Shown: positions 8,750 to 18,584, counted from the stretch's first letter. The stretch is 64,000 nt of DNA from Burkholderiales bacterium 39-55-53 (GCA_002282445.1 NCJK01000002.1:186001-250000), one strand, 5' to 3'. Notes: generated by a model not told the origin, from the sequence alone. Numbers and translations are program-made.

Positions 8750-10963
8750 ATGACTTTACGTACACCACAGCTCACAGATACGCCACGCCTTCAACACTTC
8801 GTCACTCAACTCGATGCTTTGCTCAAAAGCACCACCGACGAAGCCGCCATTTTGGCGAGTGGCAAACCGCTGTTGGCCGAACTGGTGGCACAAGACGATT
8901 GGCTGCCCGAAGAATACGCACAACCCAACCCCGAGCGCTACCAACAGTTCTTGCTCTATGCCGACCCTGACGACCGTTTTTCGGTGGTGAGCTTTGTGTG
9001 GGGCCCAGGCCAAGCCACGCCCATTCACGACCACACCGTGTGGGGCATGATCGGTATGCTGCGCGGTTCGGAGCTGTGCCAACACTTTGCCAAAACTGCT
9101 CAAGGCAAGTGGCAACCCAGCGGCGAACAAAGCCGCCTTGAAGCAGGTGATGTCGAAGCCGTCTCACCCACGATTGGCGATGTGCACCGCGTTTGGAACG
9201 CATATAGCGACCAAGTCTCCATCAGCGTGCATGTGTACGGCGCGAACATTGGCAAAGTCAGTCGCCATGTGTTCCATGAAGATGGCACGGTGAAAGATTT
9301 CATTTCTGGCTACAGCAATGCCAAGACTGATCAACCGAAAGAGTTTCCCCTCACCGCAGGTGAGTTCCCATCAGCGCCCTTCGCCCGCATTCGCGAAACC
9401 CTCTTGCAACGCCAAGAAATTGCCATCCTCGACGTGCGTGAGGAAGACCCATTCGCCCAGTGCCACCCGCTGTTTGCAGCCAACTTGCCGCTAGGCCGTA
9501 TCGAAGCCGATGCATGGACGCGCATCCCACGCCTCGACACCTTCATCGTGGTGTACGGCACATCGTTCAATGGCGATGACCTTGCCCTGCCCGCTGCCCG
9601 CACTTTAAAGCGCATGGGATACACGAATGTGCATTTGCTCAGCGGCGGCCTCAAAGGTTGGCAAGACGCGGGCGGTGAAGTGTTCCGCGACGTCAACGTG
9701 CCCAGCAAATCATTTGGTGAGTTGGTTGAGTCCAAGCGCCACACGCCCTCTCTGTCCGCACAAGAAGTCAAAGCTCTCATCGACTCCAAAGCCGATGTGG
9801 TGGTGATGGACGCACGCCGTTTTGACGAATACCAAACCATGAGCATTCCCAGCGGTATCAGCGTGCCAGGCGCGGAACTGGTGCTGCGTGCACGTGCCCT
9901 CGCGCCCAACGCGACCACGCGCATCATCGTCAACTGTGCAGGCCGCACACGCAGCATCATTGGCACACAGTCGCTCATCAACTCAGGCATCCCCAACCCC
10001 GTCAGTGCTTTGCGCAACGGCACGATTGGTTGGACCTTGGCAGGACAAGAACTGGTCAAAGGTGCAAACGATCATTTCCCAGAAGTGGACGATGCCATCC
10101 GCACCAAAGCAGCCGCCAGCGCATTTGCTGTGGCCATGCGTGCAGGCGTGAAACGTGTTCGCATGGACGAGCTCAACACTTGGCTGGTCGACAGCACGCG
10201 CACCACCTATTTCTTTGATGTGCGCACGCCTCAAGAATACGCAGCAGGCCATGTGGCCGGCGCGCGCAGCGCCCCCGGTGGTCAGCTGGTGCAAGAGACC
10301 GACCACCAAGCCGCCGTGCGCGGCGCACGCTTGGTGCTGTGCGACACCGATGGCACACGCGCCAACATGTCGGCCTCTTGGCTGGCCCAAATGGGCTGGG
10401 AGGTTTATGTGCTGGCGGGCCTGAGGTCGGAAGACTTCACACACACCGAAACAGCCCCCCTGCGTTTACCAGAACCTCAAGGCAAAGTACCCGCTGTTGA
10501 TGTGGCCAAAGTCAAAGCTTGGTTGGCCGACCGCAACAGCCACACCGTGGTGCTCGACTTCAGCACCAGCGCCCAATACATCCAAGGCCACATCCACAGT
10601 GCGTGGTGGGTCTTGCGCACGCAGCTCAAAGACTCTCTCACTGCCGCACACAAAGGCCACCGCTATGTGCTGACCTGCCAAAACGGCAGCGTGTCACGCT
10701 TTGCCGTGGCCGAGGTGCAAGCCGCTGTCAAAGCAGGCATCGAGGTGGTTTGGCTAGAAGGCGGCAACGCCGCTTGGCTGGCCGCAGGTGGCAAGCTGCA
10801 AACTGGCGACCACCAAATGGCGGTGGAGCGCGTGGACCGCTACCGCCGACCCTATGAAGGCACAAATAACCCCGTAGAAGCCATGCAAGGCTACTTGGAT
10901 TGGGAGTTTGGTTTGGTCGAGCAGCTCGCACGCGATGGCACACACCATTTCAAGGTGATTTAA
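8750..10963 (+). CDS. Cysteine-dioxygenase-like cupin fused to four rhodanese domains
   Basis: A 737-residue fusion. Residues 20-190 form a cysteine dioxygenase-type cupin with the iron ligands TPIHDH (His93, His95) and GDVHRVW (His146), expected to oxidise a small thiol (cysteine or 3-mercaptopropionate) to a sulfinate. Four rhodanese-like domains follow. The first (about 205-320) lacks a catalytic cysteine (YGTSFNGDD). The other three have one: CAGRTRS (Cys396), CDTDGTR (Cys531) and CQNGSVSR (Cys643). The ATG at 8750 follows an AGACAAGCC leader and starts the conserved cupin. It probably couples thiol oxidation to sulfane-sulfur handling in one cytosolic polypeptide; the substrate is not determined by sequence. 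Confidence 0.88.
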   Translation: MTLRTPQLTDTPRLQHFVTQLDALLKSTTDEAAILASGKPLLAELVAQDDWLPEEYAQPNPERYQQFLLYADPDDRFSVVSFVWGPGQATPIHDHTVWGMIGMLRGSELCQHFAKTAQGKWQPSGEQSRLEAGDVEAVSPTIGDVHRVWNAYSDQVSISVHVYGANIGKVSRHVFHEDGTVKDFISGYSNAKTDQPKEFPLTAGEFPSAPFARIRETLLQRQEIAILDVREEDPFAQCHPLFAANLPLGRIEADAWTRIPRLDTFIVVYGTSFNGDDLALPAARTLKRMGYTNVHLLSGGLKGWQDAGGEVFRDVNVPSKSFGELVESKRHTPSLSAQEVKALIDSKADVVVMDARRFDEYQTMSIPSGISVPGAELVLRARALAPNATTRIIVNCAGRTRSIIGTQSLINSGIPNPVSALRNGTIGWTLAGQELVKGANDHFPEVDDAIRTKAAASAFAVAMRAGVKRVRMDELNTWLVDSTRTTYFFDVRTPQEYAAGHVAGARSAPGGQLVQETDHQAAVRGARLVLCDTDGTRANMSASWLAQMGWEVYVLAGLRSEDFTHTETAPLRLPEPQGKVPAVDVAKVKAWLADRNSHTVVLDFSTSAQYIQGHIHSAWWVLRTQLKDSLTAAHKGHRYVLTCQNGSVSRFAVAEVQAAVKAGIEVVWLEGGNAAWLAAGGKLQTGDHQMAVERVDRYRRPYEGTNNPVEAMQGYLDWEFGLVEQLARDGTHHFKVI

Positions 10964-11018
10964 ATATTGCTACAGTCTTGTTTTAGTTTTTAACCCTCAT
11001 CTCAGAGAATCACATCAC

Positions 11019-11291
11019 ATGTCACGCACCGTTCAATGCATCAAACTCGGCACAGAAGCAGAGGGCCTCGATTTGCCACCATACCCAGGCGAGCTGGGCA
11101 AGCGCATTTGGGAAAGCGTCAGTAAGCAAGCTTGGGCCGATTGGATCAAGCAGCAAACCATGTTGGTCAACGAAAACCGTTTGAACTTGGCCGACCAGCG
11201 CGCCCGTGAATACCTGAAGCGCCAAATGGAAAAACATTTCTTTGGCGACGGTGCAGATGTGGTTCAAGGCTATGTGCCTCCCAGTGCCTAA
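11019..11291 (+). CDS. yggX: Fe(2+)-trafficking / oxidative damage protection protein YggX
   Basis: Ninety residues, the family length. The start RTVQCIKL with its conserved Cys, then [30 protein letters not shown] and the C-terminal MEKHFFG are diagnostic for YggX. The protein protects Fe-S clusters from oxidation and interacts with MutY in enterobacteria. It follows the dioxygenase-rhodanese gene by 55 bp, and mnmC starts 16 bp after its stop, so co-transcription with mnmC is likely. Confidence 0.95.
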   Translation: MSRTVQCIKLGTEAEGLDLPPYPGELGKRIWESVSKQAWADWIKQQTMLVNENRLNLADQRAREYLKRQMEKHFFGDGADVVQGYVPPSA

Positions 11292-11307
11292 TCGCGATTA
11301 ACCCTGC

Positions 11308-12885
11308 GTGGCGGGTCAGATCAAATGGCACGGCTACAGCAGCTGGTGTCACACCCAAGCCAGCTTTGACGAGCTGGCTTTTCTTCGTCTGTGGCACGAC
11401 TGGGCAGCTGATGCTGCACGCCCTACCCACTTGCATGTGGTGGCACACACAACAGAGCCACTGCAAGTTGAAGCGCTGCTGAGCGCTACTGCCTCTCACC
11501 CTGAACTCAATCCCCACGCTCAACAACTGGCTGAGCAATGTTGGGGTTTGCTGCCCGGCATACACCGATTGCGATTTGCTTTGCAAGGCGACTGCCGTGT
11601 GGTGCTCACCCTCTGCGTAGGCTCGCATGCTGACTGGCCCGAGTTTGCCGACGTACTGGGTGCGCACCCCACTGGTCCTTGCGGCACACCGATTGATGCA
11701 CCGGCTTTGGATGCACGCACTGTCACCATCATTGGTGCAGGCATTGCAGGCGCAGGCACAGCACGCGCATTGGCCGAACGCGGCTGGCAAGTGACGGTGC
11801 TCGAAGCCGGAGACGAACCGGCATCGGGCGCATCAGGCTTGCCCGTCGGCGTGGTCGCGCCACACACCTCACATGACGACAGCGGCGTGTCGCGCCTCTC
11901 ACGCGCAGGCTTGCGCTACATGGAGCAAACCATGCGCCTGTTGTTGACCGAAGGCGTGGACTGGGGTTGCACCGGCGTGCGCGAGCGCCGCCTGCCCGGC
12001 AAAACACGACGCGGTGGCGTACCGCTGAGTTGGCTGAACGAACACACCCACACCGCAAGCGACTGGACACGCAAAGCACCTCTGCCCGCCCCTGATGACG
12101 CTTACTGGCACCCACGCGGGGCATGGCTACGGCCAGTGCAATTGATACGTGCGTTGCTCAACCACCCCAATATTTGTTGGCAAGGGAACGCGAAGGTTGA
12201 TGCGCTGAAATGCATCACACACGCTGAAAAACCAAACACTTCAACATGGCAAGCACTTCAAAACGGCAAGGTGCTGGCTGATTCATCACGCGTCGTGTTA
12301 GCCGCTGGCCCCGGCTCTGCGGCACTCATCGCCACCGCCACAAAAGACGGCAACGCCCCGCGCATCAACCCACTGCGCGGTCAAATCTCTTGGGGCTTGA
12401 TGGCCGATGTACCTGCGGGCGCACACATGCCCGACACACCCGTGAACGGCAATGGCAGCTTTGTGCACAACATCACCTCACCCGACGGCCCCGCTTGGTA
12501 CACAGGCGCAACCTATGACCGCATCAACGGCGATGCCCGTTTGCTCGATGTCGACCACGCTGAAAACTTAGAACGCTTGAAGGCCTTAGAGCCAGATACC
12601 GCTCACGCACTTGCGCCCTTGTTTGCCACTGTGGGCAAAGACGCACCACGCGTGCACGGCTGGGCCGGTGTGCGCTGCGGCGTGCATGACCGCTTGCCCA
12701 TGACGGGCCGCGTGCCTAACTCTCCCGAGGGCTTGTACATGAATGCTGCCATGGGTTCGCGTGGCTTGACGCTGGGTTTGCTCTGCGGCGAATTGCTGGC
12801 GGCACAGTGGCATGGCGAGCCACTGCCCATTGAGGCACGATTGGCAAAGTTCTTAGATGCCACACGGTTCAAGCCCAAGCCTTGA
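11308..12885 (+). CDS. mnmC: MnmC-type FAD-dependent tRNA cmnm5s2U34 oxidoreductase with eroded methyltransferase domain
   Basis: The C-terminal 390 residues form the FAD oxidoreductase (MnmC2) that converts cmnm5s2U34 to nm5s2U34 at the tRNA wobble base, with the dinucleotide-binding motif VTIIGAGIAGAGTARALAERGW and the late signature RCGVHDRLPMTGRVPN. Only about 130 residues precede it. They look like the middle of the MnmC1/MnmD methyltransferase (FLRLWHDW, LHVVAHTTEPL, LLPGIHRLRF), but the N-terminal SAM-binding part and the later DGFAPxxNPxMW catalytic region are absent. The start is a GTG 16 bp after yggX, leaving no room for the missing part. E. coli MnmC is 668 residues; this one is 525. 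Confidence 0.85.
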   Translation: MAGQIKWHGYSSWCHTQASFDELAFLRLWHDWAADAARPTHLHVVAHTTEPLQVEALLSATASHPELNPHAQQLAEQCWGLLPGIHRLRFALQGDCRVVLTLCVGSHADWPEFADVLGAHPTGPCGTPIDAPALDARTVTIIGAGIAGAGTARALAERGWQVTVLEAGDEPASGASGLPVGVVAPHTSHDDSGVSRLSRAGLRYMEQTMRLLLTEGVDWGCTGVRERRLPGKTRRGGVPLSWLNEHTHTASDWTRKAPLPAPDDAYWHPRGAWLRPVQLIRALLNHPNICWQGNAKVDALKCITHAEKPNTSTWQALQNGKVLADSSRVVLAAGPGSAALIATATKDGNAPRINPLRGQISWGLMADVPAGAHMPDTPVNGNGSFVHNITSPDGPAWYTGATYDRINGDARLLDVDHAENLERLKALEPDTAHALAPLFATVGKDAPRVHGWAGVRCGVHDRLPMTGRVPNSPEGLYMNAAMGSRGLTLGLLCGELLAAQWHGEPLPIEARLAKFLDATRFKPKP

Positions 12886-12893
12886 ACACGCAC

Positions 12894-12918
12894 CAGACAC
12901 ATGCATCAGACACATGCA
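12894..12918 (+). repeat. Tandem 12-bp direct repeat at the chrA start
   Basis: CAGACACATGCA occurs at 12894-12905 and again at 12907-12918, bridging the mnmC-chrA junction. The chrA start codon (12914) lies in the second copy. It is probably a small slippage duplication; no function is evident. Confidence 0.6.
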
Positions 12919-14299
12919 CCAATCCCCAAACAATTCTGAAAGCACTGAAGTGGCTGAGCGGCAAGCGCCGGCCCCTGTGAGCTTGGCCACCGCTTTTTGG
13001 TTTTGGCTCAAGCTCGGCTTCATCAGCTTTGGCGGGCCTGCTGGGCAAATTGCCATCCTGCATCAAGAGCTGGTGGAGCGTCGCCGTTGGTTGTCAGAGC
13101 GTCGCTTTTTGCACGCACTCAACTACTGCATGCTGCTGCCGGGGCCTGAAGCGCAACAGTTGGTCACGTACATCGGCTGGCTCATGCACAAGCGTTGGGG
13201 CGGCGTATTAGCAGGCGCACTGTTTGTGTTGCCTTCACTGTTCATCCTCATCGCACTGTCGTGGGTCTACATCGCATTCGGTGATGTACCGTGGATTGCT
13301 GGTTTGTTCTTTGGCATCAAGCCCGCCGTCACCGCCATCGTGGTGCAAGCGGCGCATCGCATTGGGTCACGTGCTTTGAAGAACAACACCTTGTGGGCCA
13401 TCGCCGCCGCATCGTTTGTGGCCATCTTTGCACTCGACGTGCCCTTCCCGCTCATCGTGGGTATGGCAGCTGCCGTAGGCTATGTGGGCGGACGTGTGTC
13501 GCCCAATACGTTTCAAACAGGGGGTGGCCATCGTGCATCGAACGCCTCGTATGGCCCCGCTTTGATTGACGACCACACACCACCACCTGCACACGCGCAT
13601 TTCAGCTTTGCAGGTTTGGCACAAGTGCTATTGGCAGGCGCAGTGTTGTGGACCGTGCCGATGGGCGTGTTGTATGCGGTGTTTGGCTGGGATCACAGCT
13701 TCACGCAGATGGGTTGGTTCTTCACTAAAGCGGCATTGCTTACCTTCGGTGGCGCGTATGCCGTGCTGCCCTATGTGTACCAAGGCGCGGTGGGCCAGTT
13801 TGGCTGGGTCACCCCCACGCAGATGATGGATGGCTTGGCCTTGGGCGAAACCACCCCCGGACCACTCATCATGGTGGTGGCGTTTGTGGCGTTCATCGGT
13901 GGCTATGTCAAAGCGCTTTTGGGGCCTGAGAGTTTGTTCGCAGCAGGTGCATTGGCCGCTTGCTTGGTGACGTGGTTCACCTTCCTCCCCTCATTCATCT
14001 TCATCTTGGGCGGAGGCCCCTTGGTTGAGAGCACGCACAGAAACCTCAAATTCACAGCACCCCTCACCGCTATCACTGCAGCGGTGGTGGGCGTGGTGTT
14101 GAACTTGGCTTTGTTCTTTGGTTATCACCTGTTGTGGCCAGAGGGCTTTGATGGTGCGCTGGATATGCGCTCGGCACTGATTGCCATCGGCGCGGCAGTC
14201 GCTTTGTTCAAATACAAGCGCGGCGTGATGGAAGTGATCTTCTTTTGCGCCTTGACTGGCTTGGCCATGCACTTGCTCGCAGGGCCGTTGGCGGGCTAA
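12914..14299 (+). CDS. chrA: Chromate efflux transporter (long-chain ChrA)
   Basis: A 461-residue CHR-family transporter built of two homologous halves with about ten membrane segments. Each half has the family signature: FGGPAGQIAILHQELVERRRWL and LLPGPEAQQL in the first half, FGGAYAVLPYVYQ and GETTPGPLIM in the second. Homologues export chromate or act as anion carriers. I preferred the ATG at 12914, since the frame's upstream codons overlap the mnmC stop region and carry no conserved residues. It sits 28 bp after mnmC and 23 bp before the YeeE genes, in the same direction. Confidence 0.9.
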   Translation: MHQSPNNSESTEVAERQAPAPVSLATAFWFWLKLGFISFGGPAGQIAILHQELVERRRWLSERRFLHALNYCMLLPGPEAQQLVTYIGWLMHKRWGGVLAGALFVLPSLFILIALSWVYIAFGDVPWIAGLFFGIKPAVTAIVVQAAHRIGSRALKNNTLWAIAAASFVAIFALDVPFPLIVGMAAAVGYVGGRVSPNTFQTGGGHRASNASYGPALIDDHTPPPAHAHFSFAGLAQVLLAGAVLWTVPMGVLYAVFGWDHSFTQMGWFFTKAALLTFGGAYAVLPYVYQGAVGQFGWVTPTQMMDGLALGETTPGPLIMVVAFVAFIGGYVKALLGPESLFAAGALAACLVTWFTFLPSFIFILGGGPLVESTHRNLKFTAPLTAITAAVVGVVLNLALFFGYHLLWPEGFDGALDMRSALIAIGAAVALFKYKRGVMEVIFFCALTGLAMHLLAGPLAG

Positions 14300-14322
14300 G
14301 AAGATTGGCACAATAGACACTT

Positions 14323-14805
14323 ATGACTGAACTATTCCCTACGGGCTGGGCCCACTATTTGAACGGCGGATTGCTGATTGGCGCAGGCGTGAGCCTGATG
14401 TTTGTGTTGCTAGGACGCGTAGTCGGCATGAGCACGGTGTTTAGCTCCACTTGGTCGTTTCTGACGCGACGTGCATTTTTTCAACAGTCTGAACTGACCG
14501 ACTCGCGCGTGTGGCGCTTGGTCTGCGCATTGGGCTTGGTGGCCGGAGCTGCCTTGTGGTGGTGGATGTTGGGCCCAGAAGGTGCGGCCACAACCGAGAT
14601 CACACCGCTGCGCTTAGCCATCGGCGGCGTGTTGGTGGGCTTTGGAGCGCGCTTGTCGAATGGCTGCACTTCGGGCCACGGCATTTGTGGCTTGTCATCA
14701 TTGTCTCGCCCCTCATTGGCGGCTGTGCTGCTGTTCATGGTGGTAGCCATCATCACTGCCAACGTCATGGCCTATGCCGCCAGCGCGGTACAAGGAGCTG
14801 CATGA
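14323..14805 (+). CDS. YeeE/YedE family (DUF395) sulfur-compound transporter, first half
   Basis: A 160-residue membrane protein with four predicted segments and the hallmark SNGCTSGHGICGLS containing two cysteines. This half is equivalent to the thiosulfate channel TsuA/YeeE, in which such cysteines line the path. It is directly coupled to the next gene, the matching second half, through an ATGA overlap, so the two probably form one transporter as in split PmpA/PmpB systems. The substrate (thiosulfate or another sulfur anion) is inferred from family. Confidence 0.85.
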   Translation: MTELFPTGWAHYLNGGLLIGAGVSLMFVLLGRVVGMSTVFSSTWSFLTRRAFFQQSELTDSRVWRLVCALGLVAGAALWWWMLGPEGAATTEITPLRLAIGGVLVGFGARLSNGCTSGHGICGLSSLSRPSLAAVLLFMVVAIITANVMAYAASAVQGAA

Positions 14806-15251
14806 TGTTTGTACAAAAATTCTTAAGCTTGCTGGTCACTTTGATCGGAGGCATGTTGTTTGGTTTTGGTTTGGCTTTGTCCACCATGGTGTCGCCAGAA
14901 GTGGTGCTGAGCTTTTTGCGCTTGCAAGACTTTGGCCTCATGTTGGTCATGGGCGGGGCTGTCGCGGTGACGGTGGTGGTGTATCAATTGGCCCCCCGCC
15001 TGTTCAATCAACCACTGCTGGGCGATAGTTTTGCTCAGCGTGCAGCCATCCTGGACCGCAACACCCTGGTGGGTGCGGCTATTTTTGGGTTGGGCTGGGG
15101 TATTTGTGGCGTGTGTCCAGGCCCAGCCATTGCAGGCTTAGGCGTGGGCAACCTCGACATGCTATGGGCCTTGGCCGGCATGTTGGTCGGGGCTTATGCA
15201 CAAGGCATCTTGGCGGATGCACTCAACGGCCCTACTGACACACAGCCCTAA
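14802..15251 (+). CDS. YeeE/YedE family (DUF395) sulfur-compound transporter, second half
   Basis: A 149-residue protein with four hydrophobic segments and the conserved GWGICGVCPGPA motif near residue 105, the counterpart of the cysteine motif in the upstream gene. The start ATGATG at 14802 overlaps the previous stop and has AAGGAG 7 nt upstream. The reading frame also extends far upstream inside the previous gene, but that part is an out-of-frame shadow. The pair is split rather than fused as in E. coli YeeE. Confidence 0.85.
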   Translation: MMFVQKFLSLLVTLIGGMLFGFGLALSTMVSPEVVLSFLRLQDFGLMLVMGGAVAVTVVVYQLAPRLFNQPLLGDSFAQRAAILDRNTLVGAAIFGLGWGICGVCPGPAIAGLGVGNLDMLWALAGMLVGAYAQGILADALNGPTDTQP

Positions 15252-15254
15252 GCT

Positions 15255-16592
15255 GTGACGCATACCCTTGAGCAGCTACGAGCAGGCCAACTCGCTGGCA
15301 TTGCGCGTTTGCAGCTGCGATCTGACCTGAGCGAATTTCCGCATGAAATTTTTCAGCTGGCCGACTCGCTAGAAATTCTTGATTTATCGGGCAACCAACT
15401 CAGCACCCTGCCCGATGATCTGCCGCGCTTGCACAAACTGCGCGTCGTTTTTTGCTCGGATAACCTCTTCACCGAACTGCCCGAAGTCTTGGGGCAATGC
15501 CAGCAGCTGAGCATGATTGGCTTCAAAGCAAACCGCATCGCGCATGTGTCGCCCAAGGCTTTGCCGCCGCTGTTGCGTTGGCTCATCCTCACCGATAACG
15601 CGCTCACATCCTTGCCTTCAGAAATTGGGCAATGCACTCAGATGCAAAAGCTGATGCTGGCAGGCAACCAGCTGTGTGATTTACCTAAAGAGCTAGCCCA
15701 TTGCACACGCTTAGAGCTGCTGCGTATTTCAGCCAATCAACTGAATGCACTACCCGAGTGGCTGCTCAACATGCCACGCCTGACTTGGTTGGCCTTTGCT
15801 GGCAACCCATTCACGCAAGCGCTTGAAGCACAAGCCTTGGCCAATGCACCCACGCCCCAGATTGCATGGCCACGCCTGCGGGTGCAACACCAACTCGGCG
15901 AAGGTGCATCAGGTGTGATTCATCATGCGGTGCTTAACACAGACACTGGCGAAGAAGCCGTGGCCGTCAAACTTTTCAAAGGTGCAGTGACCAGCGACGG
16001 CTTGCCCGACTGCGAAATGGCAGCATGCATGCACGCAGGCGCACATCCGCATTTGGTGTCGGCCATGGCGCGAGTGATTGAGCATCCGAACCATCAGCAA
16101 GCCTTGGTCATGCCACTGATCGCGCCTGAGTTTGGCAACCTCGCTGGGCCACCCAGCCTTGAAAGCTGCACACGAGATGTGTATGCGCCAAGCCAACGCT
16201 TCAGTTGGACCGCTGCCTTGCGCATGGCCAAAGGCATTGCGTCAGCTGCACAGCACTTGCACGCGCGTGGCATTTTGCACGGCGACTTGTACGCGCACAA
16301 CATCCTGCACACATCAGACGGCGACGCCCTGCTGAGCGACTTTGGTGCAGCGGCCTTCTTCGATGTGAACGATGCTGCGTTGGCGCAAGGCCTAGAAAAA
16401 CTCGAAGTGCGCGCTTTGGGTTGTTTGCTAGAAGAACTGGCCATGCAGTGCGATGCCACAGCCGCTGAACAGACGCGTCAACGAGACTTGGCTCAACTCG
16501 CCCAACATTGCATGGCCGACATGCCAGAGATGCGTCCTAGCTTGTCGCAGGTCTGCGCCAAGCTAGAAACGCTCAACTCCTCAGACCATTAA
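15255..16592 (+). CDS. Leucine-rich-repeat protein kinase
   Basis: A 445-residue protein. Residues 15-205 contain about seven leucine-rich repeats of the LxxLxLxxNxLxxLP type. Residues 210-440 form a eukaryotic-type kinase fold: glycine loop LGEGASG, VAVKLF lysine, HGDLYAHNIL catalytic loop and SDFGA metal site. HGD replaces the usual HRD. There is no membrane segment. The start is a GTG 4 bp after the preceding stop, with no clear ribosome site. Such fusions are thought to be signalling kinases whose LRR part recognises a protein partner; the target is unknown. It converges with phoX, overlapping by 4 bp. Confidence 0.88.
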   Translation: MTHTLEQLRAGQLAGIARLQLRSDLSEFPHEIFQLADSLEILDLSGNQLSTLPDDLPRLHKLRVVFCSDNLFTELPEVLGQCQQLSMIGFKANRIAHVSPKALPPLLRWLILTDNALTSLPSEIGQCTQMQKLMLAGNQLCDLPKELAHCTRLELLRISANQLNALPEWLLNMPRLTWLAFAGNPFTQALEAQALANAPTPQIAWPRLRVQHQLGEGASGVIHHAVLNTDTGEEAVAVKLFKGAVTSDGLPDCEMAACMHAGAHPHLVSAMARVIEHPNHQQALVMPLIAPEFGNLAGPPSLESCTRDVYAPSQRFSWTAALRMAKGIASAAQHLHARGILHGDLYAHNILHTSDGDALLSDFGAAAFFDVNDAALAQGLEKLEVRALGCLLEELAMQCDATAAEQTRQRDLAQLAQHCMADMPEMRPSLSQVCAKLETLNSSDH

Positions 16593-18487
16593 GCGCCCAC
16601 CACACCACCATCGCGGCGCGAGATGGCGATGATGGACGAACGCGGTACCGACTCGCCGCCTTGCGGAAAGTGCGATGGCGCAAGCTTTTCACCTGGGTGT
16701 TGAATACCTACAAACATGGTCTTTTGGTCAGTGGTAAACGCGACACCCGTGATCTCACATGCCACTGGGCCCACCATGAAACGTTGGATCTCACCTGTCA
16801 CAGGGTTGGCGCACAGCATTTGGTTGTTGCCCATGCCTTCAAAGGCCTTGGCGTTGCTGTAGTTGCCATCGGTTTGGATCCACAAACGACCATCTCGGTC
16901 AAACGCCAAGCCATCGGGGCTGTTGAACATGTTGTCGGGGGTGATGTTGGCCGAGCCCGCGTAGGCATCTTTGTGCAATGTGGGGTTACCCGCCAGCGCA
17001 AAAATATCCCATGTGAAGCGGTGAGACGTATGGTCGTTGCCTTGCGGTGTCCAACGCACGATTTGCCCATAGACATTTTTCACACGGGGGTTGGGACCGT
17101 TGGGCGCTTGGTTGGGTTTCACGCCTCGGTCGCTGTTGTTGGTCAGGGTCACATACACCTGTGCTTGTGTGGGGTGCACGGCCACCCACTCAGGGCGATC
17201 CATGGTGGTCGCGCCCACCACGGTAGCCGCCAAACGTGTGTGCACCAAGATTTCGGCCTGGTCTTTAAATCCAGCTTCAACGGTCAAGCCATTTTTGCCG
17301 TGCTTCAATTCCAGCCATTCGCCCTCACCTTGCGCTTGACCGTCCACCGTGGCAAAACGCGCCACGTACAAAGTGCCTTCGTCCAGTAAGTCACGATTGG
17401 CTTTGAGGTTATTGGGATCAAACTTTTTAGACGACACAAATTTGTAAATGTGCTCACCCTTTTCATCGTCACCCATGTAGACCACGACATAACCGTCAGC
17501 ATTCACCACCACTTCTGCGTTTTCGTGCTTGATGCGACCCAAGGCTGTGCGCTTGATCGGGGTGCTGGTGGGATCCATCGGATCAATCTCAACCACCCAG
17601 CCAAAGCGGTTGGGTTCGTTGGGGTTCTTCGCCAGATCAAAGCGACCATCGAAGGGGAACCAGTTTTGCCCTGCCCCCTTGGCACTGATGCCGTATCGCT
17701 TGAAGGCAGGGTTGTCGGGCAAGCTCTCGGCGCTGCCAAAGTAACCATTGAAGTTTTCTTCGCACGTCAGGTAAGTGCCCCATGGGGTTCGGCCATTGGC
17801 GCAGTTGTTGAACGTACCCAAAACCACGGTTCCTGTTGGGTCTGCCATGGTTTTGAGCAAGGCGCTGCCAGCGGCTGGGCCACTCAAACGCATTTCGGTA
17901 TTGGCCGTGATGCGACGGTTTAGGCGAGCTTGCGGTTGCAGCTTCCAAACACCACCAACACGTCGCACTTCAAACACACTGACACCATGGGCCGCTTGGG
18001 CTTTGCGGGCATCTTCGATGCTGACGCATCGGCCGTTGGCAAACAAGTATTCGTAATTGGCGTATTCGTTGTTGACTGCGATCACGCCATGATCCGCGCT
18101 GAAACTAAAAAAGCTCATGCCATCGTTGTTGTCGCCAATGGACAAACCTTGGCTGATGGCAGTGCCACGCGTGGCGGGGTCAAAGGCTGTGCCGCCCGGC
18201 AAAATTGCGTCTCCCCAAGAGGCCAACACTCGCCACTGATAGCCTGCTGGCACGGTGATGGTGTCTAAAGAGTTGGCCGCAACAGGCTTGAAACCGATGC
18301 GCGGCCCAACTTGAGCACCCGAATTGGCCGCTTGCGCCATGCCTTGGCCACCCAAGAACAAGCCCAACCCAGCCCCAGCCGTTCCCAATAACTGGCGTCG
18401 GCTCAGCAAGGTGTTCACCATGCGGCTGAAATCGTTGTCGTCAGGCCGTGGATGGTTGCGTTGATCGTTGTCGTCAAAGGTGTTCAT
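16589..18487 (-). CDS. phoX: PhoX-family alkaline phosphatase (DUF839), Tat-exported
   Basis: A 632-residue PhoX, an Fe/Ca-dependent phosphatase that releases phosphate from extracellular organophosphates. The N-terminus has a Tat signal (SRRQLLGTAGAGLGLF, cut near AQAA). Family blocks include GTFNNCANGRTPWGTYLTCEENF, KHENAEVVV and DGRLWIQTDG. I placed the start at the ATG at 18487; the frame continues upstream, but that stretch overlaps the promoter. A good Pho box (18533-18550) with a -10-like TAAATT exactly 10 nt downstream faces this gene, so phosphate starvation should induce it. Confidence 0.95.
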   Translation of the reverse strand: MNTFDDNDQRNHPRPDDNDFSRMVNTLLSRRQLLGTAGAGLGLFLGGQGMAQAANSGAQVGPRIGFKPVAANSLDTITVPAGYQWRVLASWGDAILPGGTAFDPATRGTAISQGLSIGDNNDGMSFFSFSADHGVIAVNNEYANYEYLFANGRCVSIEDARKAQAAHGVSVFEVRRVGGVWKLQPQARLNRRITANTEMRLSGPAAGSALLKTMADPTGTVVLGTFNNCANGRTPWGTYLTCEENFNGYFGSAESLPDNPAFKRYGISAKGAGQNWFPFDGRFDLAKNPNEPNRFGWVVEIDPMDPTSTPIKRTALGRIKHENAEVVVNADGYVVVYMGDDEKGEHIYKFVSSKKFDPNNLKANRDLLDEGTLYVARFATVDGQAQGEGEWLELKHGKNGLTVEAGFKDQAEILVHTRLAATVVGATTMDRPEWVAVHPTQAQVYVTLTNNSDRGVKPNQAPNGPNPRVKNVYGQIVRWTPQGNDHTSHRFTWDIFALAGNPTLHKDAYAGSANITPDNMFNSPDGLAFDRDGRLWIQTDGNYSNAKAFEGMGNNQMLCANPVTGEIQRFMVGPVACEITGVAFTTDQKTMFVGIQHPGEKLAPSHFPQGGESVPRSSIIAISRRDGGVVGA

Positions 18488-18532
18488 GCGAGGCCTTTCG
18501 AGTAAAAGTTTCGCGTAATTTAATGTTGATCC

Positions 18533-18550
18533 ATGACAAGGTCGTGACAC
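18533..18550 (-). promoter_or_regulatory. Pho box for phoX
   Basis: On the minus strand GTGTCAC-GACC-TTGTCAT matches the 7-4-7 PhoB consensus CTGTCAT-N4-CTGTCAT, followed after exactly 10 nt by TAAATT (18517-18522) as -10. This is the E. coli phoA/pstS spacing. Confidence 0.75.
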
Positions 18551-18561
18551 ATTTTCGTCAC
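18544..18561 (+). promoter_or_regulatory. Candidate Pho box for ppx, sharing a half-site with phoX
   Basis: On the plus strand GTGACAC-ATTT-TCGTCAC, then 10 nt, then TAATAT (18572-18577). The first repeat is poor, but the second repeat and spacing are right. Its first half is the complement of the phoX box half-site, so the two promoters may share bound PhoB. The predicted transcript begins almost at the ppx ATG. Confidence 0.45.
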
Positions 18562-18584
18562 AAATAAACAGTAATATTGTTTCT

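Noticed and set aside
14511..14801. Upstream extension of the second YeeE gene inside the first
   Set aside because: The in-frame extension is arginine/histidine-rich and out of phase with the real first YeeE gene; the ATG at 14802 with AAGGAG is the proper start.
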